This document shows, piece by piece, positions 1 to 7,376 of a DNA stretch of 64,000 nucleotides; position 1 is the stretch's first letter; every line of letters begins with the position of its first letter. The stretch is from SIG575 sp964474295. GTDB lineage: Bacteria > Bacillota > Clostridia > Oscillospirales > Acutalibacteraceae. Position numbers and translations under genes: made by a program. The stretch lies in contig CAYYRN010000002.1 in NCBI GenBank assembly GCA_964474295.1, positions 35,069 to 99,068 of the forward strand. Reading direction: 5' to 3'. The notes beneath the pieces were generated by a model. That model searched no databases, had not been told where the DNA came from, and was given only the letters and a program-made list of their open reading frames with translations.

Positions 1-67
1 GCTGCAAATTAATAACAATAAATTCTCTTATCGAGGCCTCATCCTCGGCTACCAATACCCTTTTCAT
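1..67 (-). CDS. Response regulator, N-terminal fragment
   Basis: Partial gene running off the left edge. The 22 visible codons, read from an ATG at 67, give a short beta strand (RVLVA) followed at once by an acidic E-D pair and an amphipathic helix. This is the standard opening of a CheY-like receiver domain, where the acidic pair helps bind Mg2+ beside the phosphorylated Asp (not visible here). A good ribosome site (AAGGAGA, 75-81) sits 7 bases before the ATG. The upstream lipoprotein stops only 14 bases away, so the two are probably co-transcribed. The output domain and any partner kinase lie outside the window. Confidence 0.75.
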   Translation of the reverse strand, partial: MKRVLVAEDEASIREFIVINLQ

Positions 68-81
68 TCCTATTTCTCCTT

Positions 82-1437
82 TTACAATTTCACATTTACG
101 AGATTGCTCTCTTTTATTCCGAAACTCTTTCCCTGTTTTGTAATTTTATACATAATAACCTTGCTGTCTTTGGTATATGACGACAGTTGCTTGTAACCGT
201 CGGAAATATACTTATCGAAGTTATCCTGTGAGACCATTCTGACGGTAAGAAGAACCTGATTTTCGGAAAAATCTTCGGAATTATACGTTGTAACATTCCA
301 TATATCCTTTTCGGTGTTTTTCACAACCGTAATTTCCGATATCCACGATTCATTTACATCAAAGTAATCCTTATCCGTGAAATAGAATCTGTAATTGCCG
401 CAGGATTTTAATTTTATACCGTCATCATCCGGTAAAAGTTCACACCACTTAGTATAACTCAATGCGGAATTGTATGTTTTTTCGTTTACATAAGAACCGA
501 TAACGGGTTCTTGAACCGGAATTTCTATAAGGGTATCGGCATTGATATCCGAACTTAAAACATCAACATCTCTTGAAGTCGAAAAAGCGGAATTCGTAGC
601 CTTATCAACCTGCATAATATTCAATGAATAACTTTTGTTATCCCAGTATACAACATCCGTTGCGTACATACCGTCGGAATTAATGTAATCATAAACCGCT
701 ATCATCGGTATATTTTTATTGTTGATTTCCTGACAATGGGAATTAGTAAAGCCGATAATATCCCTTGAGAGAGATATCATTCCGATATTCAAAACATCGT
801 ATTTGTCTATTTTTATAACCTTTGCAAAAGGCACTTTTTCTTTGTCGGAAAAATCGTCACTGATAAAAAACAGCTCATAAAATCCATCGCCGTCAACATC
901 AACGTAACCCATTGATGCGTAAGACTCATCGCAAACCTTTCTGAGCTGGGTTCGTCTGCCCTCGCCCGACAGCTTGTGGACGGTAAGAACGTTGCTGTCA
1001 ATATAACTCCATGTTACTACAATATCAGACTGTGAAGTATTCTTTGAGAGATTTTTAAACGAAACCGTTTCAACATTACTTCCGTATCCCGAACAGTCAC
1101 CGATTGAAACCCACTCGTCATTGATAAGCTTTAACACATTCATATGGACGTTCGTATCATTTGAAGATGTTGTATAAAAAGCAACCGCTTCCTCTGTACC
1201 GTCGGAATCAAGGTCAACAAGCGTCAGTGCGGATGAATGTTCGGAGGATGAGTTGGCGGGGGCTTTGAAAACAATGCTGTCGCCGGCAAATTTTTCAATT
1301 ACCGCTTCTATTTCCGCACCCGATTTGGGAGGTCTGAGCAGCTTATCGGCAGATTCAACGGAAAACTTGCAGCCGCCGAAGGTAAAAATCAAAACAAAAA
1401 CAATTATCAAAAGCGGAAACCTCTGCTTTTTGCTCAT
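82..1437 (-). CDS. Secreted lipoprotein with FG-GAP/VCBS-like Asp-rich repeats
   Basis: A 451-residue predicted lipoprotein. The start is placed at the ATG at 1437 because a strong AAGGAGGG lies just upstream; an ATG 7 codons earlier has no such site. Residues 1-23 form a lipoprotein signal ending in the lipobox FGGC, so Cys23 would be lipidated and the protein held on the outer face of the membrane. Two Asp-rich loops, VDLDSDGTEEAV near residue 75 and VDVDGDGF near 180, resemble Ca-binding FG-GAP/VCBS beta-propeller repeats. No catalytic motif is seen. It lies directly upstream of a response regulator, which hints at a sensory or envelope role, but this is inference. Confidence 0.7.
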   Translation of the reverse strand: MSKKQRFPLLIIVFVLIFTFGGCKFSVESADKLLRPPKSGAEIEAVIEKFAGDSIVFKAPANSSSEHSSALTLVDLDSDGTEEAVAFYTTSSNDTNVHMNVLKLINDEWVSIGDCSGYGSNVETVSFKNLSKNTSQSDIVVTWSYIDSNVLTVHKLSGEGRRTQLRKVCDESYASMGYVDVDGDGFYELFFISDDFSDKEKVPFAKVIKIDKYDVLNIGMISLSRDIIGFTNSHCQEINNKNIPMIAVYDYINSDGMYATDVVYWDNKSYSLNIMQVDKATNSAFSTSRDVDVLSSDINADTLIEIPVQEPVIGSYVNEKTYNSALSYTKWCELLPDDDGIKLKSCGNYRFYFTDKDYFDVNESWISEITVVKNTEKDIWNVTTYNSEDFSENQVLLTVRMVSQDNFDKYISDGYKQLSSYTKDSKVIMYKITKQGKSFGIKESNLVNVKL

Positions 1438-1598
1438 ATAAACCCTCCTTCCCTGCATTTAAACATACTTTTCTTTATAATATTGAATTATAGCACACAT
1501 ACTCTTGATTTGGCAACATAAAAAACTTCTTTTTTTAATAATTTTTAATATTTACACAGTTTGTTAATAAAGTATATATATTTATATTTCCCACGCTA

Positions 1599-1627
1599 TT
1601 GACAAAAAACTGACAAAGTAATAAAAT
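1599..1627 (+). promoter_or_regulatory. Sigma-70-type promoter of the acn-icd-rex operon
   Basis: TTGACA (1599-1604) and TAAAAT (1622-1627) are separated by exactly 17 bases. The start codon of the aconitase gene is about 45 bases downstream. No other promoter-like pair stands out in the 236-base gap 1438-1673, which otherwise holds AT-rich sequence. Confidence 0.7.
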
Positions 1628-1632
1628 AGAGA

Positions 1633-1651
1633 TTGTTAAAAACATAAACAA
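1633..1651 (+). promoter_or_regulatory. Possible Rex-like half-site pair at the transcription start
   Basis: TTGTTAA (1633-1639) is followed after 5 bases by TAAACAA (1645-1651). Clostridial Rex boxes are usually TTGTTAA-N4-TTAACAA, so this has one base mismatch and one extra spacer base. Its place just after the -10 box and the presence of rex in the same operon make autoregulation attractive, but the match is imperfect. Confidence 0.25.
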
Positions 1652-1673
1652 CTTAAAACACGGAGGAATGATT

Positions 1674-3605
1674 ATGGGTTACACGATCAGCGAAAAAATA
1701 ATCAAAAACCATATCGTTGACGGCGAGCTTATCAAAGGCACGGAAGCCGGTATACGAATCGATCAGACTTTGACACAGGATGCCACCGGAACAATGGCAT
1801 ACCTCGAATTTGAGGCAATGGGCGTAAAGAGAGTTAAAACCGAGCTTTCCGTTGCGTATGTTGACCATAATACATTACAAACAGGCTTTGAAAATGCGGA
1901 TGACCACCGCTTTATTCAGTCTTGCGCAAAAAAAAGAGGTGTAAGATACTCACGTCCCGGTAACGGTATATGTCATCAAGTACACCTTGAAAGATTCGGT
2001 ATTCCCGGAAAAACGCTTATCGGTTCTGACAGCCATACACCGACAGGCGGCGGTATCGGTATGCTTGCAATAGGTGCCGGCGGACTTGACGTTGCCGTAG
2101 CTATGGGCGGCGGTGCATACTACATTACAATACCGAAAACCGTAAAAGTCGAGCTTAAAGGTAAGCTTTCTCCCTGGGTTGCCGCAAAAGATATTATCCT
2201 TGAAGTGTTGAGAATAATGTCCGTTAAAGGCGGTGTCGGAAAAATTATCGAATATTGCGGCGAAGGTGTAAAAACTCTCACCGTTCCCGAAAGAGCGACA
2301 ATTACAAATATGGGTGCAGAACTCGGCGCTACAACATCTGTTTTCCCCTCGGATGAAATAACAAGACAGTTCCTCAAGGCTCAAGGCAGAGAAAACGATT
2401 ATGTTGAACTTTCGCCAGATGAGGATGCTGTTTACGATGAAGAAATTACAATAGATTTGTCCTCACTCAAGCCGATGGCTGCTTGTCCTCATATGCCCGA
2501 CAGAGTTAAAACCGTTGAAGAAATCGGTGCAATAAAAGTCGATCAGGTTTGCATTGGCTCTTGCACAAACTCATCCTATGTTGATATGATGAAAGTTGCC
2601 GCCATATTGAAAGGCAAAAAAGTTTCTCCCGACGTCAGCCTTGCCATTGCTCCCGGTTCAATGCAGGTTCTTCATATGCTTGCAACAAACGGAGCTCTTG
2701 CTGATATGCTCGCTGCCGGTGCAAGAATACTCGAAAGTGCCTGCGGCCCGTGTATCGGTATGGGTCAGTCACCGAACTCAAAAGGTGTTTCATTGCGTAC
2801 ATTTAACAGAAACTTTGAGGGCAGAAGCGGAACTGCCGATGCCGGAATTTACCTTGTAAGTCCTGAGGTTGCCGCCGCAAGTGCAATAACAGGCGTTCTT
2901 ACAGACCCCAGAACTCTCGGAGAAGCTCCCAAAATCGAAATGCCCGAAAAATTCGATATTAACGACAGTATGGTACTTCTTCCCGCAGATGAAAAAGAAG
3001 CAGAAGAAGTTGAGGTTAAATACGGTCCCAACATCAAACCCTTCCCCGTAGGCGAAGCACTCGGTGAAAAAATAGAAGCAAAGGCTATTTTGAAGGTCGG
3101 TGACAATATCACAACAGACCACATCATGCCTGCCGGAGCCAAGATACTTCCTTACCGTTCGAACATCCCGTTCCTTTCAAACTTCTGTTTCAAACAGTGT
3201 GATGAACATTTTGCGGAAAACTGCAAAAAAGAAGGAAAAGGTATAATAATCGGCGGTGCGAACTACGGACAGGGTTCTTCAAGAGAACACGCAGCATTGG
3301 TTCCCCTCTACCTCGGTATTAAGAGCGTTGTTGCAAAATCTTTTGCAAGAATACATCAGGCAAATCTCATCAATGCAGGTATTGTTCCCTTTACCTTCGC
3401 AAACCCCGAAGATTATGACAAAATCGAACAAGGCGATGAGCTTGCAATTGAAAACATCAGAGATTCGATTAAAAATAAGCTCGGCATTTCACTCAAAAAC
3501 ATCAGCAAAAACGAATCATATCAGCTTTCCTATGAATTTTCCGAACGTCAAACCGATATGATTTTAGCAGGCGGACTTCTCAATTACACAAGAGATAAAG
3601 TTTAA
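1674..3605 (+). CDS. acn: Aconitate hydratase (aconitase)
   Basis: A 643-residue [4Fe-4S] hydro-lyase that interconverts citrate and isocitrate. The three cluster ligands are visible: Cys297 in IGSCTNSSY, then Cys357 and Cys360 in ACGPCIGMG. The C-terminal swivelling domain carries GGANYGQGSSREHAA with the substrate-binding S-S-R. The length is shorter than the ~890-residue AcnA type and fits the shorter clostridial form. I prefer the ATG at 1674 over that at 1668 because GGAGG at 1662-1666 is 7 bases from the former and 1 base from the latter. It is the first gene of an operon with icd and rex, feeding 2-oxoglutarate and hence glutamate synthesis; no citrate synthase is in the window. Confidence 0.95.
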   Translation: MGYTISEKIIKNHIVDGELIKGTEAGIRIDQTLTQDATGTMAYLEFEAMGVKRVKTELSVAYVDHNTLQTGFENADDHRFIQSCAKKRGVRYSRPGNGICHQVHLERFGIPGKTLIGSDSHTPTGGGIGMLAIGAGGLDVAVAMGGGAYYITIPKTVKVELKGKLSPWVAAKDIILEVLRIMSVKGGVGKIIEYCGEGVKTLTVPERATITNMGAELGATTSVFPSDEITRQFLKAQGRENDYVELSPDEDAVYDEEITIDLSSLKPMAACPHMPDRVKTVEEIGAIKVDQVCIGSCTNSSYVDMMKVAAILKGKKVSPDVSLAIAPGSMQVLHMLATNGALADMLAAGARILESACGPCIGMGQSPNSKGVSLRTFNRNFEGRSGTADAGIYLVSPEVAAASAITGVLTDPRTLGEAPKIEMPEKFDINDSMVLLPADEKEAEEVEVKYGPNIKPFPVGEALGEKIEAKAILKVGDNITTDHIMPAGAKILPYRSNIPFLSNFCFKQCDEHFAENCKKEGKGIIIGGANYGQGSSREHAALVPLYLGIKSVVAKSFARIHQANLINAGIVPFTFANPEDYDKIEQGDELAIENIRDSIKNKLGISLKNISKNESYQLSYEFSERQTDMILAGGLLNYTRDKV

Positions 3606-3624
3606 TTTTGAAAGGATTTTTACA

Positions 3625-4791
3625 ATGACTGAACAGCAAATCAAAGCAGCTACCGAAAAATTTGAAGCTCTTATCAGAGAGCAATCGAACCGTTCCGATG
3701 AAATCAAAAAACAGGGTGATTTTGTCGATTATGAAAAGCTTGATAAAATCGTCATCGGCGTTTGCGGCGGTGACGGAATAGGTCCTATTATAACAAAAGA
3801 AAGTGCAAGAGTGCTTGAATTTATGCTCGCGGATGAAGTCAAAGCGGGTAAGGTTGAATTTAAGGTTATCGACGGTCTTACAATCGAAAACCGTGTTGCG
3901 GCAAACAAGGCAATTCCGGACGATGTTCTCGAAGAACTTAAAAGCTGCCACGTTATCCTCAAAGGCCCCACAACAACTCCTCAAGCGGGCGATCCGTGGC
4001 CGAATATCGAAAGTGCAAACGTCGCTATGCGTAAAGCTCTTGACCTTTTCGCAAATCTCCGTCCCGTTAAAGTTCCTTCCGAGGGCATAGATTGGACTTT
4101 CTTCAGAGAAAACACAGAAGGTGCTTATGCGGTCGGCTCAAAAGGTGTTAATGTGACAGATGATTTGGCTATGGACTTTGTTGTTACCACAACCGAGGGC
4201 TGTGAAAGAATCGCAAAACTTGCATATGATTATGCACGCAGAAACAAAAAAGACAGAGTTTCTATTATCACAAAAGCAAACATCATCAAAACTACTGACG
4301 GAAAATTCCTCAATATTTGTAAGAATATCGGAAAAGATTATCCCGAAATCACTACCGACGAGTGGTATATCGACATCACAACAGCAAAGCTCATCGACCC
4401 CAAAAGAAGAACAGACTTTAAAGTTTTCGTTCTTCCCAACCTGTACGGCGATATTATCACAGATGAAGCTGCCGAATTTCAGGGCGGCGTAGGAACTGCC
4501 GGAAGTGCGAATATCGGTAAGAAATATGCAATGTTTGAAGCTATTCACGGCTCGGCTCCGAGAATGATTAGGGAAGGCAGAGGTAAATACGCAGACCCCT
4601 GCTCAATGCTTCGTGCTTCGGTTATGCTGCTTTCACATATCGGAAAGCAAGACAAAGCGGATGCACTCGAAAAAGCTCTTGATTATTGTATGTATGAAGA
4701 TGCAAAACTTAAAATTACAGGACGTGAAGACGGTTGCACTTGCGAAGAATTCGGCAATTACGTTATGGAAACCGTAAAAAACGCAAAATAA
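3625..4791 (+). CDS. icd: Isocitrate dehydrogenase (isocitrate/isopropylmalate family)
   Basis: A 388-residue beta-decarboxylating dehydrogenase, next to aconitase and therefore most likely isocitrate dehydrogenase, giving 2-oxoglutarate and CO2. Visible family features are the substrate Arg region (ESANVAMRKALDLFANLRP), the ENTEG loop, the NLYGDIITDEAAEFQGGVG metal/cofactor segment and the AIHGSAPRM adenine-site loop. The sequence alone does not settle whether NAD or NADP is preferred. AAAGGA precedes the ATG, 20 bases after the acn stop. 3-isopropylmalate dehydrogenase is less likely because no leu genes are nearby and the N-terminus is longer than in LeuB. Confidence 0.9.
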   Translation: MTEQQIKAATEKFEALIREQSNRSDEIKKQGDFVDYEKLDKIVIGVCGGDGIGPIITKESARVLEFMLADEVKAGKVEFKVIDGLTIENRVAANKAIPDDVLEELKSCHVILKGPTTTPQAGDPWPNIESANVAMRKALDLFANLRPVKVPSEGIDWTFFRENTEGAYAVGSKGVNVTDDLAMDFVVTTTEGCERIAKLAYDYARRNKKDRVSIITKANIIKTTDGKFLNICKNIGKDYPEITTDEWYIDITTAKLIDPKRRTDFKVFVLPNLYGDIITDEAAEFQGGVGTAGSANIGKKYAMFEAIHGSAPRMIREGRGKYADPCSMLRASVMLLSHIGKQDKADALEKALDYCMYEDAKLKITGREDGCTCEEFGNYVMETVKNAK

Positions 4792-4810
4792 ATTCGATGA
4801 GGTGTTAACT

Positions 4811-5458
4811 ATGCCCAAAAGCGATAACATTTCTATGTCCGTCATTAAGAGAATGCCGAGATATTACAGATTTCTCGGCAAACTCAAAGATGAAGGTATA
4901 ATAAGAATATCCTCCCATGAGCTTTCCAAAATGATGGGATTTACCGCATCACAAATCCGTCAGGATTTAAACTGCTTCGGCGGATTCGGTCAGCAGGGAT
5001 ACGGTTATAACGTCGAACAGCTTTATGAAGAAATAGGTGCTATCCTCGGTGTTAATACCGCATTAAAAGTCATTCTTGTAGGTGCGGGAAACTTAGGTCA
5101 CGCAATTGCAAGTCATATGGAATTTGAAAAACGCGGATTTAAGCTTGTCGGTGCTTTTGACGAAAATCCAAAGCTTATCGGGGGCAAAATAAAAGATACT
5201 GAAATTCATTCGATTAATTCTTTGGAAGAATTTTGTTTAAAAGAAAAGCCGACAGTTGCGATTATTTGCGTGCCGACAACTCCTGCAGCAGAAATAGTTA
5301 AACGTCTTTACGATTGCGGAATAAGAGGCTTTTGGAACTATTCTCATTACGATATTCTTTCGGTTTATCCCGATACGATTTCAGAAAACGTTCACTTATC
5401 CGACAGTCTTTTGACACTCAGCTATCAAATAAAAAATTCAAACAGAAATGAGGAATAA
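4811..5458 (+). CDS. rex: Redox-sensing transcriptional repressor Rex
   Basis: A 215-residue NADH/NAD+ sensing repressor. The N-terminal winged helix (about residues 1-75) contains the signature MPRYYRFL and the recognition region SQIRQDLNCFGGFGQQGYGY. A Rossmann domain follows, with VGAGNLG near residue 90. In this family high NADH releases Rex from DNA. The start is set at the ATG at 4811: a GTG 9 bases earlier overlaps the ribosome site GAGGTG. The gene sits 19 bases after icd and only 2 bases before the next gene, so it is embedded in a metabolic operon rather than standing alone, which suggests autoregulation and control of the 2-oxoglutarate branch. Confidence 0.95.
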   Translation: MPKSDNISMSVIKRMPRYYRFLGKLKDEGIIRISSHELSKMMGFTASQIRQDLNCFGGFGQQGYGYNVEQLYEEIGAILGVNTALKVILVGAGNLGHAIASHMEFEKRGFKLVGAFDENPKLIGGKIKDTEIHSINSLEEFCLKEKPTVAIICVPTTPAAEIVKRLYDCGIRGFWNYSHYDILSVYPDTISENVHLSDSLLTLSYQIKNSNRNEE

Positions 5459-5460
5459 CA

Positions 5461-6276
5461 ATGCCGATTAAATTTGGTTGCTGCATACCCGGTGCATCGT
5501 TTATGCCGGAAGCACCCGACAAAGAAGAATTTTCCCCGTATGATGTGTTGTTATGGGGTTCAAAAGTAATTGTTGACAGCGGCTTTGATTTTGCGGAATG
5601 CAGTTTAGGTCTTTTGATGAGCATTTCAGATGAAGATTTTAAAAAAATCACAGATAAGAAAATCAAAATTAAGATTTTCAACTGCTTTGTTCCCGCTGAA
5701 TTTAAAATTGTTGAAGACACTCCCGAAATGTGGGAATATATCAAAAAAGCATTTTACAGAATGAAACAGCTTTCTGCCGAAATTATAGTTTTCGGCAGCG
5801 GCGGTGCAAGAAGAATACCCGATACGATGAATTATGATGACGGTATTGTAAAGCTTGAAAGCTTTATATCAAGATGCAACGATATCGCAAAAGAACATAA
5901 TATTATACTCGCACTTGAACCGCTTAATCATAACGAAAGTAATTTCCTTCCCACTGTAAAAGAAGCTTATAACCTTGCGAAAAAGCTCAATTTGAGTAAT
6001 GTAAAAATACTTGCCGATATTTTCCATATGTATATCGAAAACGAAGATTTTTCGGTTATCGGAGAAACAGTTACGGAAATTTGCCACACACATATAAACA
6101 ATCCGTTAATCCGTGCTTGTCCGACAAACGAAGAAAATGAGTATATACGCAAATTTGCCGAGGCTCTTATGTCAGCCGGATACGACAAAGCTGTTACAAT
6201 TGAAAGCTCTTTTGACGATTTTGAAAATGAAATCAAAGATGCTTTAAAATATTTAAGAAAGGTTTTTGAACAATGA
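5461..6276 (+). CDS. Sugar phosphate isomerase/epimerase-like TIM barrel
   Basis: A 271-residue AP-endonuclease-2/xylose-isomerase-like barrel. Metal-binding residues expected of the family appear in order: Glu in ALEPLNHNE, Asp and His in ADIFHMY, His in CHTHINN, and a late Glu in TIESSFDDF. This pattern fits a divalent-metal keto-sugar epimerase or isomerase such as the tagatose/allulose 3-epimerase group; the substrate cannot be read from sequence. It has no signal peptide. It begins 2 bases after the rex stop and overlaps the next gene by 4 bases (ATGA), so translation is coupled on both sides. Confidence 0.8.
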   Translation: MPIKFGCCIPGASFMPEAPDKEEFSPYDVLLWGSKVIVDSGFDFAECSLGLLMSISDEDFKKITDKKIKIKIFNCFVPAEFKIVEDTPEMWEYIKKAFYRMKQLSAEIIVFGSGGARRIPDTMNYDDGIVKLESFISRCNDIAKEHNIILALEPLNHNESNFLPTVKEAYNLAKKLNLSNVKILADIFHMYIENEDFSVIGETVTEICHTHINNPLIRACPTNEENEYIRKFAEALMSAGYDKAVTIESSFDDFENEIKDALKYLRKVFEQ

Positions 6277-7313
6277 AAATCACAGTAAACCCAATAAGAA
6301 GTTGTAAAGACGAACCACTTTACATAAAATGTGATGAAAGTATCGAAGAAAACATAACCTGTGCCGTTGACAAGGACGGGAATATATACCCTGCTCAAAA
6401 AAGCGGCGAAGGTGTAGTTGTTGTTTTAAGTGCCGATGCCGGTGAAGAAATAGAACTTGAACTTTCAGACAAAAAACAATTTGACAGCATTTCTCTTATT
6501 GAAGAGAACGAAAAACTTGATATTATGTTCAACGGCAAGCTTTTCTCATCATATCAGTATCTTTCAGAATTGAAGAAGCCTTTCTTCGGCCCTGTATACA
6601 CAAAAAACGGCAACACATTCACACGTCCCGATTTACACAACCCGGAACACCCTCACCAGCGTTCCGTATTCATAGGTGTTGGTGACGTAAACGGTGTTGA
6701 CCTTTGGAACGAACCCGAAACAAGCGGTTATCTTGAAAAAGGCAAGCCTTACAACATTGTAAACGGTTCTGCATTTGCCTGTTTTGAAGCCGACAACATT
6801 TGGCTTGACAAAGACGGCAACAAATTAATGGATGAAAACAGAAAAATCACTGTATACAATCAAAGTGAAGATTGCAGATACGTTGACCTTGAAGTTACAT
6901 TTAAGGCTACATACAGCGATGTGGTTTTCGGTGCTACCAAAGAAGCGGGGCCGCTCGGCATAAGAGTTAATGAAGAAATCAACGTTCAGCACGGCGGATA
7001 TATGAAAAACTCATATGGAGCAGAAGGCGAAAAAGAATGTTGGAGCAAAAGCGCACAATGGTGCATCTACGGGGGCAAGCTTGACGGAGACGATTGTGCA
7101 ATTGCCGTTTTCGATGACGAAAAAAATGAAAGATACCCCACCTGCTGGCACATCAGAAACTACGGTTTGTTTGCCGCAAACAATTTGTTTTTCAAGGGTG
7201 ACGTGAAAATTTCCAAGGGCAATGAACTTAAATATAAATATAGAATATGTTTCTTTAACAATTGCGGAAGCGATGTAAAGGAAAGATTTTTACTTTACAA
7301 CTTGAATAACTGA
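6273..7313 (+). CDS. DUF6807 (PmoA-like) family protein
   Basis: A 346-residue protein with the hallmark region of DUF6807, sometimes labelled 'methane oxygenase PmoA' without evidence: HPHQRSVFIGVGDVNGVDLW near residues 126-145, followed by a beta-rich C-terminal half. Members are commonly found beside carbohydrate genes, and the preceding gene is a sugar isomerase-like barrel, so a sugar-related role is plausible. No signal peptide is seen, so it is probably cytoplasmic. The start overlaps the stop of the previous gene by 4 bases. It is the last gene of the acn operon, followed by a strong terminator. Confidence 0.7.
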   Translation: MKITVNPIRSCKDEPLYIKCDESIEENITCAVDKDGNIYPAQKSGEGVVVVLSADAGEEIELELSDKKQFDSISLIEENEKLDIMFNGKLFSSYQYLSELKKPFFGPVYTKNGNTFTRPDLHNPEHPHQRSVFIGVGDVNGVDLWNEPETSGYLEKGKPYNIVNGSAFACFEADNIWLDKDGNKLMDENRKITVYNQSEDCRYVDLEVTFKATYSDVVFGATKEAGPLGIRVNEEINVQHGGYMKNSYGAEGEKECWSKSAQWCIYGGKLDGDDCAIAVFDDEKNERYPTCWHIRNYGLFAANNLFFKGDVKISKGNELKYKYRICFFNNCGSDVKERFLLYNLNN

Positions 7314-7330
7314 TTTAAAAAAAATCAAGA

Positions 7331-7372
7331 CCGAGCAAAGCAAGTTTGAAGCTTGTTTTTGCTCGGTTTTTT
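7331..7372 (+). terminator. Rho-independent terminator after the acn operon
   Basis: CCGAGCAAA (7331-7339) pairs with TTTGCTCGG (7358-7366), with a second inner stem CAAG/CTTG, then six T. It ends just before the feoB stop codon on the other strand. Confidence 0.85.
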
Positions 7373-7376
7373 CGAT

